From NCBI RefSeq assembly GCF_018070345.1, contig NZ_JAGPXX010000004.1, positions 1 to 64,000 on the forward strand: a stretch of DNA of 64,000 bases, given 5' to 3'. Below the pieces are notes generated by a model, which saw only the letters and a program-made list of their open reading frames with translations, had not been told where the DNA came from and ran no database searches. Each line of letters begins with the position of its first letter. Positions within the stretch are counted from its first letter, which is position 1. A program made the translations under genes and the position numbers. Source of the stretch: Streptomyces sp. F63. GTDB taxonomy: Bacteria; Actinomycetota; Actinomycetes; Streptomycetales; Streptomycetaceae. Positions 26,480-37,936 of this stretch are shown in pieces.

Positions 26480-26911
26480 TCAGCCCTGTGCGGGTGCCGG
26501 GGCCAGGCCGTCCTCCACCAGGCCGTTCAGGACGGCCTGGCCGAGGGTGACGACGGCGGAGTGCGGGCGGACCATGACGGTGAGTTCCGTGATCAGGCCG
26601 TCCTCGCCGAAGCTGAGGAGGTCCATGCCGTGGATCTCCTTGCCGTCCACGGTCGCCCGGAAGATCAGCACGGCGGAGTCCGCCGCTTCACCGGTGGCGC
26701 TCCGCTCGGCCGTGCCGGTGAACTCGCCGACGTAGCGGAAGTCCTCGAAGACGCGCATCAGTACGCCCAGCACGCCCATGATCATGGGCCGGCCCTCGAA
26801 GGGACGGAACTTCACCGGGCTGTAGAGGCGGGCGCCGGGTGTGAAGAGACCCTCCAGGGCGGCGAGGTCCCGCTGTTCGGCGGCGGTACGGAAACGCTGG
26901 TGAGTGGACAT
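26480..26911 (-). CDS. NTF2-like (SnoaL-type) protein
   Basis: 143-residue alpha+beta barrel protein of the NTF2/SnoaL superfamily. It begins TAAEQRDLAALEGLFTPGARLYSP, has FRYVGEFTGTAERS and VLIFRATVDGKEIHGMDLLSFGEDG, the usual barrel strands. Such proteins bind or isomerise small ligands. It follows the PadR gene on the same strand after a hairpin, so it may be in the same regulon. It converges with the TIR-neighbour gene. Function unknown. Confidence 0.8.
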   Translation of the reverse strand: MSTHQRFRTAAEQRDLAALEGLFTPGARLYSPVKFRPFEGRPMIMGVLGVLMRVFEDFRYVGEFTGTAERSATGEAADSAVLIFRATVDGKEIHGMDLLSFGEDGLITELTVMVRPHSAVVTLGQAVLNGLVEDGLAPAPAQG

Positions 26912-26973
26912 GGCCTCTCCTGATTTCTCTCGCGATGCGCACCGCCGCCCCGATGGCGGCGGGCGTCGTCCCC

Positions 26974-27003
26974 CCGGCGGGCGTGCTCCGGCCCGCCCGC
27001 CGG
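26974..27003 (-). terminator. Strong GC hairpin after padR
   Basis: CCGGCGGGC (26974-26982) pairs with GCCCGCCGG (26995-27003). It lies in the minus-strand transcript between the PadR stop and the NTF2-like start and may limit readthrough. There is no T tract, as is usual in Streptomyces. Confidence 0.5.
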
Positions 27004-27070
27004 GCCGGGTGCGGGGGTCCTTCCGGCGGCCGCGGGCCGGCCGGCGGTGCCGGGGCCCGCCCGGCGGGGC

Positions 27071-27604
27071 TCAGGTCGCGCGGAGGCCCGCCAGGGCCTT
27101 GGTCAGCCAGCCGATCCAGAAGGTCTCCTGGTCGATGCCGGCCTGGAGGACGAGGTGCCGCAGCCGGTCCGGCTCCTCCCCCGGAGCGCTGCCGAAGTCG
27201 CGGCGCCCGATGTCCTCGTACTCGGCCAGCTGCCGCCGGTGCAGCTCCAGATGGCGTTCCAGTTCTGCTTCCAGACCGGCCGTCCCCACCACCGCCGCCG
27301 CGCGCATGCGCAGCAGCAGCGGGTCCCGGATCTGTTTGGGCTCCTCCCTGCGGGCCACCCAGTCCGTCAGCTCGGCGCGGCCCGCGGGCAGCACCTCGTA
27401 CTCCTTGCGCTTGCCCTGCGCGGGACGGTCGGACGGCAGGGCCCGGATCAGGGCCCTCTCCTCCAGGCGTCCCAGCTCGCGGTAGATCTGCTGGTGCGTC
27501 GCCGACCAGAAGTAGCCGATGGACTTGTCGAAGCGGCGGGCCAGTTCCAGGCCCGAGGACGGCTTCTCCAGCAGGGCGGTGAGGATCGCGTGCGGCAGGG
27601 ACAT
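27071..27604 (-). CDS. PadR-family regulator
   Basis: 177-residue PadR repressor. The winged helix-turn-helix opens HAILTALLEKPSSGLELARRFDKSIGYFW, then THQQIYRELGRLEERALIRAL and a wing EYEVLPAGRAELTDWV. The C-terminal coiled dimerisation helices (LEAELERHLELHRRQLAEYEDI) are typical of subfamily 1, whose members respond to phenolics or antibiotics. It lies between the dienoyl-CoA reductase and NTF2-like genes on one strand and is a candidate binder of the palindrome before the reductase. Confidence 0.9.
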   Translation of the reverse strand: MSLPHAILTALLEKPSSGLELARRFDKSIGYFWSATHQQIYRELGRLEERALIRALPSDRPAQGKRKEYEVLPAGRAELTDWVARREEPKQIRDPLLLRMRAAAVVGTAGLEAELERHLELHRRQLAEYEDIGRRDFGSAPGEEPDRLRHLVLQAGIDQETFWIGWLTKALAGLRAT

Positions 27605-27841
27605 ACGGGCATCCTAGGGACGGTTTCCCGGACGGCCCCGCGCACCGCCTCCCGGACGGTCCCCGGGCCCGCCGGCCGCTCACCGGGCGCTCCTCTGGTG
27701 CTCCTCGGGCGCTCACCGAGCGGTACGGGGCCCGAGGGCCCCGGCCGCGGGACGCGCGCCGGCTGCCGGGTCCGGGCCGGCTGCCCGCGCCCCCGGCCAC
27801 TGCGCGGCGGGCCGCCGTGCCCCGGGGCCCGCCGCCGGCCG

Positions 27842-30313
<2,472 letters not shown>

Positions 30314-30501
30314 TTACGCAGCGGCGCTTCCCGCCGTTGAACCGAGCATCCGTTTGATTGCCCGTCCGCTGCCGCCGGCGTGCCCGGGGCCGCCACCGCC
30401 GTCCTCCGCCGCTCGCGGATGGTCCGGCGGAGCGGCGCCCCCGGGTGAAACGCCGCCACCGGAGCGGACGGGGCGGGACCGACCATGCGAGGGGGAACGC
30501 G

Positions 30502-32721
30502 ATGACGGGTTCGGCGGCGACCGGATCGCCGGAGCACCACGGCCTGCGGAACGGCGATCGGGACGGGGCCCGAGACGGTGGACATGACCGTGCGCCGGAC
30601 GGCGGGCACGACGGCGCGTCTGACGGCGGGCGCGACAGCGCATCTGACGGCGGCGCCGGGGCCGCGGCCGCCGGCGCCGTGTCGGCGAGTGAGCGGCTGC
30701 TGTTCGGCGGGCGGCTGGTGTACGACACGAGCTGGGCCTCGTACGAGGAGACCCGCTACGCCCTCACGCTCCGCACCATGGCGGCCACCCTCCCCCGGCT
30801 GATGGGGATGGCCGTGCGGCTCTCCTGGCAGGCCGGGCGGGGAGCCACGGCGGCGGTCGCGCTCGCCGAGACCGGGCGGGGGGTGGCGCAGGCCGTGGGC
30901 CTGCTCGGGGTCAACGCGCTGCTCGCGGTGCTGCTCGGGCCGGGCGCCCTCGACGGCCGACTGCGGGAGTCCCTGCCCGTCATCCTCTTCGTCGCGGGCG
31001 CGGCCGCCGTGGGGGCGCTCTGCTCGGCCGCGTCCACCCGGTTCACCGGGCCGCTGGAGCCGCGGGTGGAGCGGCTGGCGCGGGAGATGTACCTGGAGCG
31101 GGCCTACCGGGTCGAGATGGCGGCCATGGAGGACGAGGAGTTCCACCGGCTGCTGGAATCGGCCCAGTTCGGCGCGGACTCGGCGCGGCGGATGGTCGGT
31201 CACTGCGTGGCCGTCGTCTCCGGCCTGCTGTCCCTGGTGGCAGCGGCCGGGGTGCTGACCGTCCTGCACCCGGTGCTGCTGCCGATGCTGGTGGTGATGG
31301 TGGTGCCGAGCGCCTGGGCCTCGCTGACGGTCGCGCGCCGCCGGTACCGGTCGTTCCACCGCTGGCTCCAGCACGCCCGGGCGTCCTCGATGCTCTCGCA
31401 CCTGCTGACGGACACGGACGCGGCGGCGGAGATCCGGGTGCACGGCGCGGGCCCGTTCATCCTGGAGCACTTCCGGGGCATGTCACGGGCCGCGGAGGAG
31501 GAGCAGACCCGGCTGGCCCGGCTGGCCGCCCGCACCGGCCTGCTGGCCTCGGCCCTCACCGGGCTGGTCACCCTCGTCACGTATCTGCTGCTGGGCGCGC
31601 TGCTGTGGACCGGCGCCATGGCCCTGGCCGCCGCGGGTGCCGCCGTCATGGCGATCCGCACCGGCACCGGCGCCCTCGACGGACTGATCCGGCGCGTCAA
31701 CTACCTGCACGAGGAGTCGATGCACGTCGCCGATCTGAACCGGCTGCTGAAGGAGTCCGCCGACCGCCAGATCCCCGTCGGCGGCCGGCAACTGCCCGCC
31801 GGGGCGCGGGAGATCCGGCTGGAGGACGTCACCTTCGCCTACCCGGGCTGCGAGGACACCCCCGTCCTCCGCGAGGTCAGCCTGTCCATTCCGCTGGGCG
31901 GCGTGGTGGCTCTGGTCGGTGAGAACGGCTCCGGCAAATCCACGCTGGTCAAGCTGTTGTGCGGGCTCTACGCGCCGCAGCGGGGGCGCATCCTGTGGGA
32001 CGGCGTGGACGCGGCCGGCGCCGACCGGCAGGCCGTCTTCGAACGGTTCGCCGTGGTCGCCCAGGACCACTACCGCTGGCCGATGACCGCCCGCGTCAAC
32101 GTCGCCATCGCCGACACCTCGGCCCCGCTCTGCGACCGCCGGCTGGCCGAGGCCGCCGAGCACGCCGGGGTCGACTTCGTCGACGAACTCCCGCGCCGCT
32201 GGGACACCCTGCTCTCCCGCACCTTCAAGGGCGGCCACCAGCTCTCCGGAGGCCAGTGGCAGCGGCTGGGCATCGCCCGCGCCCGCTACCGGGACGGCGA
32301 GATCCTCGTCGTGGACGAGCCGACGGCCGCACTGGACGCCAAAGCCGAGGAGCGGGTCTTCCGGCAGATCCGCCAACTCGCCGACGCGGGGCAGACGATC
32401 GTCCTCATCACCCACCGCATGGCCTCCGTCCGCCACGCCGACCTCGTGCACGTCCTCCACGAGGGCCGCCTGATCGAATCCGGCCCGCCGGACGAACTGC
32501 TGACCCGGCCCGGCGGCCACTTCCGCGAGCTGTACGAACTGCAGGCGGCCGCGTTCGACCGGGAGCAGCGGCAGCAGCCGCCCCGGGCCGGTGGGCCGGA
32601 GCCGGCCCGGGACGACCCCGGGCGGCCGCCGCACACACCGGAACAGGGGCAGCGGCCCTCCTCCGCGAACGGCGCGCCGAACAGCATCCCGCCCCAGCAG
32701 GACCGCACGGCCCGGGGCTGA
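30502..32721 (+). CDS. ABC transporter, fused permease and ATPase
   Basis: 739-residue half-transporter of the type I exporter fold. A low-complexity cytosolic N-terminus has three 8-residue repeats of DGG(H/R)Dxxx (about 20-50). The permease (about 85-420) has several hydrophobic helices (VVSGLLSLVAAAGVLTVL; LLASALTGLVTLVTYLLLGALL). The ATPase has Walker A GENGSGKST (473-481), signature LSGGQ (581-585), Walker B EILVVDEPTAAL (from 600) and ITHR. Substrate unknown; export is expected and it should homodimerise. ATG at 30502 with GGGGGA at seven bases. The C-terminal tail is Pro/Gln-rich. Confidence 0.9.
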   Translation: MTGSAATGSPEHHGLRNGDRDGARDGGHDRAPDGGHDGASDGGRDSASDGGAGAAAAGAVSASERLLFGGRLVYDTSWASYEETRYALTLRTMAATLPRLMGMAVRLSWQAGRGATAAVALAETGRGVAQAVGLLGVNALLAVLLGPGALDGRLRESLPVILFVAGAAAVGALCSAASTRFTGPLEPRVERLAREMYLERAYRVEMAAMEDEEFHRLLESAQFGADSARRMVGHCVAVVSGLLSLVAAAGVLTVLHPVLLPMLVVMVVPSAWASLTVARRRYRSFHRWLQHARASSMLSHLLTDTDAAAEIRVHGAGPFILEHFRGMSRAAEEEQTRLARLAARTGLLASALTGLVTLVTYLLLGALLWTGAMALAAAGAAVMAIRTGTGALDGLIRRVNYLHEESMHVADLNRLLKESADRQIPVGGRQLPAGAREIRLEDVTFAYPGCEDTPVLREVSLSIPLGGVVALVGENGSGKSTLVKLLCGLYAPQRGRILWDGVDAAGADRQAVFERFAVVAQDHYRWPMTARVNVAIADTSAPLCDRRLAEAAEHAGVDFVDELPRRWDTLLSRTFKGGHQLSGGQWQRLGIARARYRDGEILVVDEPTAALDAKAEERVFRQIRQLADAGQTIVLITHRMASVRHADLVHVLHEGRLIESGPPDELLTRPGGHFRELYELQAAAFDREQRQQPPRAGGPEPARDDPGRPPHTPEQGQRPSSANGAPNSIPPQQDRTARG

Positions 32722-32753
32722 CCCGACACACCACCCGGCCCCGTCCGCCCCGC

Positions 32754-34118
32754 TCACGCACCGTTCCCGGGCTCGCCCCCGCCCGCCCGGTCGCCACCTG
32801 CCGGCCCGTCGTCCTCCCGGCCGTCGTCCTCCCTCTCGCCGGCGGTGTGGCGGCGGAGCCGGACGCCGGTGACGGCGTGGTGGTCCACCTCGGTGACCTC
32901 GACGTCCCATGCGTTCAGGGAGATCTTCGCCCCCGGTCCCCTCGGAATGCGGCCGAGCCGGTCCAGGACGAGACCGGCGATCGTGGTGAAACGTCCCCGC
33001 CGCGCCGGATCGTCCACCTCGACCCCGATGTCGGGCAGGTCGTGGACCGGGAAGGACCCCGGCAGCAGCAGGGAGCCGTCCGGCTGCCGGCGCACGGACA
33101 GCACGTCACGGTCCGTCTCGTCGTAGATCTCCCCGACGATCTCCTCCAGCAGGTCCTCGATCGTGACGATGCCCTGGACCGACCCGTACTCGTCGACGAC
33201 CAGCGCGAACTGCTGGCGGTCCGCCCGGAACCGCCGCAGCGCCTCGGACACCTTCATGAAGTCGGAGAACACCACGGCCGGCCGGGCCACCTCGGCGACC
33301 GGGACCATGTCGTCACTGGTCGTCAGGTCCCGCAGGCGCACCACACCGACCACGTCCTCGAAGTGTCCAGCCCTCACAACCGGCGCCCGGGAGTGGCCGG
33401 CGCCCGCCAGTTCGGCGCGCGCCTCCGCCGCGGGCAGCGACGCGGCGAGCGTGAACACCGACCGGCGCGGCACCAGCACATCCCGCAGGATGCGTTCGTG
33501 GAGCTCCAGGGCGCCTGCGAGGATGCGGCGCTGCTGGGCCGTCAGCCCGCGCTGGCCGACCACCATGTCCTTGAGTTCCTCCGGAGTCGGGGGTTCCCGG
33601 CCCGCGTGCGGATCCCCGCCCAGCAGCCGGACGACGGCGTTGGTGGACCGGCCCAGCGCCCAGATCACCGGCCGGGACACGGCCGAAAGCACCGTGAGCG
33701 GGGTGGCGGCCAGCAGCGCCCACCGCTCGGCGAACTGCAGGGCCAGCCGCTTCGGCGCCAGCTCTCCCGCCACCAGCGTCACGAACGTCAGCACCGCCGT
33801 CACCAGGGCGACCGCCACCGGTTCCGCCGCCGCACCGAGGAACGACAGCCGGGGCGACACCGGCTCGGCCAGGGAGACCGCCGCCGTCGCCGACGCGAGA
33901 AACCCGGCCAGGGTGATCCCGACCTGGATCGTGGCGAGATACCGGTTGGGGTCCTCGGCCAGCCGCACCAGCCGGGCCGCGTTCGCACCGCCACCACGCC
34001 GCAGAAGCCTCAGCCGGCTCTCCCGCAGCGAGATGAGGGCGATCTCGCTGCCCGCGAAGAGGGCGTTCAGCACGATCAGCACGGCGACCAGCGCCAGTTC
34101 CCACCCATAGCCGTCCAT
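32754..34118 (-). CDS. CNNM/CorC-type hemolysin-family membrane protein
   Basis: 454-residue membrane protein of the CNNM (HlyC/CorC) family, linked to Mg2+/Co2+ transport and to resistance to osmotic or metal stress. DUF21 is N-terminal with four hydrophobic segments (LIVLNALFAGSEIALISL; LVTAVLTFVTLVAGELAPKRLAL). A tandem CBS pair follows (DVLVPRRSVFTLAASL; FALVVDEYGSVQGIVTIEDLLEEIVGEI), then the CorC_HlyC domain (GSFPVHDLPDIGVEV, TIAGLVLDRLGRIP). ATG at 34118. It converges with the ABC gene. Two more family members lie 6 kb downstream. Confidence 0.9.
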   Translation of the reverse strand: MDGYGWELALVAVLIVLNALFAGSEIALISLRESRLRLLRRGGGANAARLVRLAEDPNRYLATIQVGITLAGFLASATAAVSLAEPVSPRLSFLGAAAEPVAVALVTAVLTFVTLVAGELAPKRLALQFAERWALLAATPLTVLSAVSRPVIWALGRSTNAVVRLLGGDPHAGREPPTPEELKDMVVGQRGLTAQQRRILAGALELHERILRDVLVPRRSVFTLAASLPAAEARAELAGAGHSRAPVVRAGHFEDVVGVVRLRDLTTSDDMVPVAEVARPAVVFSDFMKVSEALRRFRADRQQFALVVDEYGSVQGIVTIEDLLEEIVGEIYDETDRDVLSVRRQPDGSLLLPGSFPVHDLPDIGVEVDDPARRGRFTTIAGLVLDRLGRIPRGPGAKISLNAWDVEVTEVDHHAVTGVRLRRHTAGEREDDGREDDGPAGGDRAGGGEPGNGA

Positions 34119-34766
34119 GCCGGCCACCCTGCCACGCCCCGGCCGCAGGGCGGCGCTCCCCTCCGCCGCCCCGGCCCCCGCGCCGCCCGGCTCTCCGTCA
34201 TCCGGAGCAGCGGGGCGGACCGCGCCGGGTCCTGGCGGTCACGCGCCGGACGGGGCGGCGTGGGCGCGTTCTCCCTGCGGCCGAGAAGGGTGAGCAGTTC
34301 CGCGGGCGCGCTGCCGGGGCTGCCTGATCCAGGCGGGGGGGGCGGGTGTCGAACTCCGCGGCCTTCCCCCGGTGGAGCCGGGGATCCCGCTCGCCGAGCA
34401 CGAACCGGGACCTGCCCGGCCAGGACGGAGAACCACCCCTAGCCTTCGTGGGGCTGCGGCTTCACGGCCGGCGCCCGGCCCGCGGGCGGGTAGATCACCT
34501 TGTACGCCTGAACGCCGGGTCGGGGGCACCACGAGCAGCCCGGAACGACACCGTTCTCGTTCTCCGCCGCACCGCCGGATGAGCGGCCGGCGGCCGGGCG
34601 GGCGGGCGGCGGTCCCGCCTCCCGGGCCAGGGGCGCCCCTGGGGTGCGAAGCCGTCGCCATCACCGGGTTTGGGGACGGCGGGCGGCGAACACCCGTACC
34701 GGGACGGCTTCTCGGGTGTCCGCACCTGCGCCGCGAACGGAAGATCCGCTACCAGGAAGGCAGATC
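34119..34766. other. Long interval without a confident gene
   Basis: No start-to-stop gene is convincing in this 648-base interval. On the minus strand a frame ending at 34439 has actinomycete codon bias (NGVVPGCSWCPRPGVQAYKV, then [11 protein letters not shown]) but no usable start, so it may be a gene remnant. A hairpin ACACCCG/CGGGTGT (34690-34719) lies before the small membrane-protein operon and could be a leader element. Confidence 0.4.
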
Positions 34767-34940
34767 GTGTTCCTCCTCGACGCAGCCCTGGCGCTTCTCG
34801 GAGTCCTCATGGGTTCGCTCGCGCATCTTCCCGCGCCGGTCGGCCTGGCGGCGGCCCTGGTCATCGCCGTGTGGCTGCTCGTCTTCGCCGCCCGCGAGCG
34901 GGACCGGCGCCACCGGGCCCGGCAGCCGGAAGGGGTGTGA
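34767..34940 (+). CDS. Small single-helix membrane protein
   Basis: 57-residue membrane protein: VFLLDAALALLGVLMGSLAH, then a second hydrophobic run PVGLAAALVIAVWLLVFAA, ending in a basic tail RERDRRHRARQPEGV. GTG at 34767 with AGGAAGG six bases upstream. The frame starting at 34644 lacks a ribosome site. It ends three bases before the DUF4190-type gene and should form an operon with it. Function unknown. Confidence 0.6.
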   Translation: MFLLDAALALLGVLMGSLAHLPAPVGLAAALVIAVWLLVFAARERDRRHRARQPEGV

Positions 34941-34943
34941 GCC

Positions 34944-35210
34944 ATGGCGTCCCCCGCCTACGCCCAGGGGCGTTCGCGGCCCCGCGATCCGAACGACATG
35001 GCCGTCGCGTCGTTCGTCCTCGGTCTCCTCGGCCTGCTCGTGATGAACGTGGTCCTCGGTCCCATGGCGGTGGCCCTGGCCGTCACCGCACTCCGCCGCG
35101 CCACGGTCCGCCGGGGCCGGGCGTTCCTCGGCCTCTCTCTCGGCGTCGCCGATCTGGTGGTCTTCGCCGTCCTCTCCGGGCTCGACTCGTCGGCGTCCTG
35201 GACGTTCTGA
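34944..35210 (+). CDS. DUF4190-type small membrane protein
   Basis: 88-residue protein with two transmembrane helices (VASFVLGLLGLLVMNVVLGPMAVALAV and GLSLGVADLVVFAVL). The pattern DPNDMAVASFVLGLLGLL is the actinobacterial DUF4190 type. It follows the small protein gene by three bases. Family members sit in the membrane with unknown role. Confidence 0.75.
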   Translation: MASPAYAQGRSRPRDPNDMAVASFVLGLLGLLVMNVVLGPMAVALAVTALRRATVRRGRAFLGLSLGVADLVVFAVLSGLDSSASWTF

Positions 35211-35300
35211 CGGCACGGGCAACCGTCAGCCGGCGCCGCCCCCGGCCCGCTCTCCTCCGGCTGAGCCGCGGAGGGGGGAGACGGGGGGACGAAGACGCGC

Positions 35301-35339
35301 GACGGGGGCTCCTGGCCCGGTCCGGCCGGAGCCCCCGTC
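35301..35339. terminator. Bidirectional hairpin terminator
   Basis: GACGGGGGCTCC (35301-35312) pairs perfectly with GGAGCCCCCGTC (35328-35339), 15-base loop. It lies between the converging DUF4190-type and secreted peptidase genes and can serve both transcripts. Confidence 0.85.
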
Positions 35340-35365
35340 CCGTTCGGTTCCGTCCCGGTTTCCGT

Positions 35366-36787
35366 TCAGCGGATGCCGAGCTCCTTCAGCGTCCGGCACT
35401 GCACGGCCGTGGGGTGGGCCGGCCAGTAGAGGTAGCAGATGCCGCCGGTGCCGCTCGCCTCCTTGCCGGAGGCGTTGTAGCGCTTGGTGCGGAGCCAGAT
35501 GTTCTCGAACTGCCGGCGCTTGTAGACGTGGCGCACCGCGTCGTTGCTGTCGCTCGCCGGGTCGTTGGCGATGACGTCGCCGTTCTCCGTGAAGCCGATG
35601 AGGCACATCAGGTGGCCCGCGGTGCCGTAACCGGCGCCGTCGAGCTCCGCCTCCAGGAAGGACTGGGACGTGATCACCGGGATGCCCGCGCCGATCAGCT
35701 TCTCGGCGTCGTTCAGGGAGCCGAGGCGGGTGACGATGCCCTGCATGTCGCGGTACGTCGCGGCGTAGGCGGCGTTGAAAGGCCAGTTGCCACAGCCGTC
35801 GTACTGGTGGTCGAAGGTGTAGCGGGCGGCGTGGCAGACCTGCGGGTCGGCGAAGTCCGGGTTGACCCAGGCCAGTTGCTTCTTCGTCGGCTTGCGGCCC
35901 CAGTACTCGATGGCCATCTGGGAGGAGGTGGGGCTGCACCATGCCTCGCCGCCGTTGTCGTACTCCGGGTACTCGCCGATGTGGATGTTCTGCGAGTAGC
36001 GCGGCACCTTCAGTTCCCGGGCGGTCCCGGCGCCCGGGGCCGAGGCCGGGACGGTGAAGCGGTCGGGGATGTCGGAGGCCATCGCGCCGAGCCGCCAGAC
36101 CACCGGGGTGCGGCCGCTGCCGGGCTTGCGGTAGAGGGTGAGCCGCAGTCGGTAGGAGGCGAGGCGCAGGTCGCCGGCGGAGCCGTTGACCGAGAAGGTG
36201 TCGGTCCAGATGCTGCTCCGGCCGTCCGACTGGTCGTCGACGGAGGTGCGGCGGATGTCGCCGTCGCCCGCGGCCCAGCGGCCCATCACGTACCAGGGGG
36301 TGTCGGTGCCGTCGGTGTACGTGCCGCGCAGTTCGACCTGGAGCCAGGTGCCGGCCGGAGTGTGGGCGTTCCAGGAGGGGACCACCTCGTTCGCCGGGAC
36401 GGCGAGTTCGCGGACCGGGCCGGTCCAGGTGGCGTATTCCCAGGTGGCGGTCTTCCGGGTGTGCGGGTCGGTGTAGTCGGTCCGGCCGGCCGGGCGGGCG
36501 ATGGCCAGGCCGGGTCTGCGGCCGGGGCGGACGGCGGTGCCCTCGGCGGCGCCGCCGCGCCAGTGCGAGGGGGTGGTCCAGCCGTGGTAGTCCACCCGGG
36601 GCACACCCTGCCCGGCGCCGGCGCCGGTGCCGGGCAGGTCCGGGGCGGCGGTGGCGGTGTCCGGGCCCGCGGGGGCGCCGGGGGTCCGGCCTCGGGCGGG
36701 GGCGGCGAGGGCAGGGGACGCCGCGGCGCCCGCCGCCGCGGCGAGAGCGGCGGCCAGGAGGGTGCGCCGTGGTGTGGGTGAGGTCAT
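35366..36787 (-). CDS. Secreted C39-type cysteine peptidase-like protein
   Basis: 473-residue exported protein. The signal region TPRRTLLAAALAAAAGAAASPALAAPA has an RR-containing, Tat-like pattern. A jelly-roll-like N-terminal half (SHWRGGAAEGTAVRPGRR; ELAVPANEVVPSWNAHTPAG) precedes the C39-like papain-fold domain. That domain has Cys in EAWCSPTSSQMAIEYWGR, His in TAGHLMCLIGF and Asn/Asp in DVIANDPASD, a complete triad. GGGGGA precedes the ATG at 36787. Several Cys in the catalytic domain may form disulfides. Substrate unknown, probably peptidoglycan-linked or extracellular protein. Confidence 0.88.
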   Translation of the reverse strand: MTSPTPRRTLLAAALAAAAGAAASPALAAPARGRTPGAPAGPDTATAAPDLPGTGAGAGQGVPRVDYHGWTTPSHWRGGAAEGTAVRPGRRPGLAIARPAGRTDYTDPHTRKTATWEYATWTGPVRELAVPANEVVPSWNAHTPAGTWLQVELRGTYTDGTDTPWYVMGRWAAGDGDIRRTSVDDQSDGRSSIWTDTFSVNGSAGDLRLASYRLRLTLYRKPGSGRTPVVWRLGAMASDIPDRFTVPASAPGAGTARELKVPRYSQNIHIGEYPEYDNGGEAWCSPTSSQMAIEYWGRKPTKKQLAWVNPDFADPQVCHAARYTFDHQYDGCGNWPFNAAYAATYRDMQGIVTRLGSLNDAEKLIGAGIPVITSQSFLEAELDGAGYGTAGHLMCLIGFTENGDVIANDPASDSNDAVRHVYKRRQFENIWLRTKRYNASGKEASGTGGICYLYWPAHPTAVQCRTLKELGIR

Positions 36788-37133
36788 GCGGATTCCCCCA
36801 GTCATGGGCCGGTGGTGCCTCGGAGCTGAATGCGCGGGTACGGGGCTGCGCGGTCCGCGGACGCGTGGGTCGGCGCTTCCGCGGGGTGTTCCACTATCCC
36901 CGTCGTGATACCCGCCGACCAGCACTCGTGCGCGTATGTCGGCATGATTAATGGTCGATACCACTGGAGGAGGGGCCGGTCGGCCGCATCCCCCGCCGGC
37001 CCGCGGGGACCGCCCGGGCCCGGGAGCCCCGGAGTCCCGGGACGCCCGTCCGGTCGCGAGGTGCCGCGCGCTCCGGGCCGTGTGCGGCGGGAGCCCTCCG
37101 GCCCGGCCGCGGTGCGGGCCGTACCGTGGCGGG
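36788..37133. other. Divergent intergenic region
   Basis: This holds the promoters of the secreted peptidase and the nucleoside-kinase-like gene. An AT-rich patch CATGATTAATGGTCGATA around 36944-36961 stands out from the GC-rich flanks and probably marks RNA polymerase contact. No repeats or coding capacity seen. Confidence 0.35.
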
Positions 37134-37730
37134 GTGGATGCCGCCGAGCACTCGGACCTCGCCGCCCTCGCCCGGCGGCTGCGCGCGCTGCCGCCGTCCT
37201 GCGGTCCCGTGCGGCTGGTCGCCGTCGACGGCCACGCCGGGTCGGGCAAGAGCACGTTCGCCGGGCGGCTGGCCGCCGCCCTGGGCGGGGCGCCGGTCCT
37301 GCGGCTGGACGATCTCGCCACCCACGGCGAACCCTTCGGCTGGACGGAGCGGTTCGCCCATGAGGTCCTCGTCCCGTTCCGCCGCGGCGGGACGGCCCGC
37401 CACCGGGTCTACGACTGGCACCGGAGGCGCTTCGCCGCGGAGCGGGAACTGCCGCCCGCGCCGGTGGTCCTGGTGGAGGGTGTCGGCGCCGGGCGGCGGG
37501 AGCTGCGGCCGTTCCTCGCGCTGCTGATCTGGATGGAGACCCCCCGGGACACGGCCTGGGAGCGGGGGCGGCGGCGCGACGGCCCGGAGCTGTCCGCGTT
37601 CTGGGACGGCTGGACCCGGTCGGAGCAGGAGCACTTCGGATACGACCCCACGCGCCCCCACGCCGATCTTCTGGTGCAGCAGCGACCTGAGGGATATGTG
37701 TGGTTCAGGAGGACCCAGGGATCAGAATGA
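37134..37730 (+). CDS. Uridine-kinase-like P-loop protein
   Basis: 198-residue nucleoside/nucleotide kinase-like protein. Walker A is VDGHAGSGKSTFAGRL, the substrate loop LRLDDLATHGEPFGW resembles uridine kinase and phosphoribulokinase, VVLVEGVGAGRREL is the second acidic motif, and MDTPRDTAWERGRRRDG-like IWMETPRDTAWERG closes. It is shorter than typical uridine kinases, and the phosphate acceptor is unknown. GTG at 37134 with GGCGGG upstream. Confidence 0.8.
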   Translation: MDAAEHSDLAALARRLRALPPSCGPVRLVAVDGHAGSGKSTFAGRLAAALGGAPVLRLDDLATHGEPFGWTERFAHEVLVPFRRGGTARHRVYDWHRRRFAAERELPPAPVVLVEGVGAGRRELRPFLALLIWMETPRDTAWERGRRRDGPELSAFWDGWTRSEQEHFGYDPTRPHADLLVQQRPEGYVWFRRTQGSE

Positions 37731-37828
37731 TTCCCTCGCGCTTTCACGGAGCGTCACCCTATCCACCCGCTGCGCAGTCCGGCCCCGACAGAGCCGCCAC
37801 GGGGCGGCCGCCAGTCCGCGAACTCGGC

Positions 37829-37858
37829 TTGACCTGGCGGCCGGACAGGTCTTACGTT
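37829..37858 (+). promoter_or_regulatory. Vegetative promoter for a candidate small RNA
   Basis: TTGACC (37829-37834), an 18-base spacer and TACGTT (37853-37858) fit the HrdB (sigma-70-like) consensus. Transcription should begin near 37865, at the start of the hairpins listed next. Confidence 0.6.
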
Positions 37859-37864
37859 CTCAGT

Positions 37865-37936
37865 GTGCGCCCCTTCGGGCCGCACCCAGACACGAAGCCC
37901 CCGGTTGTTCCCCCGTGATCGGGGGCTTCGTTCTGC
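37865..37936 (+). ncRNA. Candidate small RNA or attenuated leader
   Basis: A 70-base region after a good promoter folds into two hairpins. The first is GTGCG (37865-37869) with CGCAC (37881-37885), inner CCC/GGG around TTC. The second is CGAAGCCCCC (37893-37902) with GGGGGCTTCG (37921-37930), followed by TTCTG, a terminator shape. Nothing reads as coding. The AAA ATPase gene starts 264 bases further on, so it could instead be an attenuating leader of that gene. The rest up to 38199 shows no gene. Confidence 0.55.
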
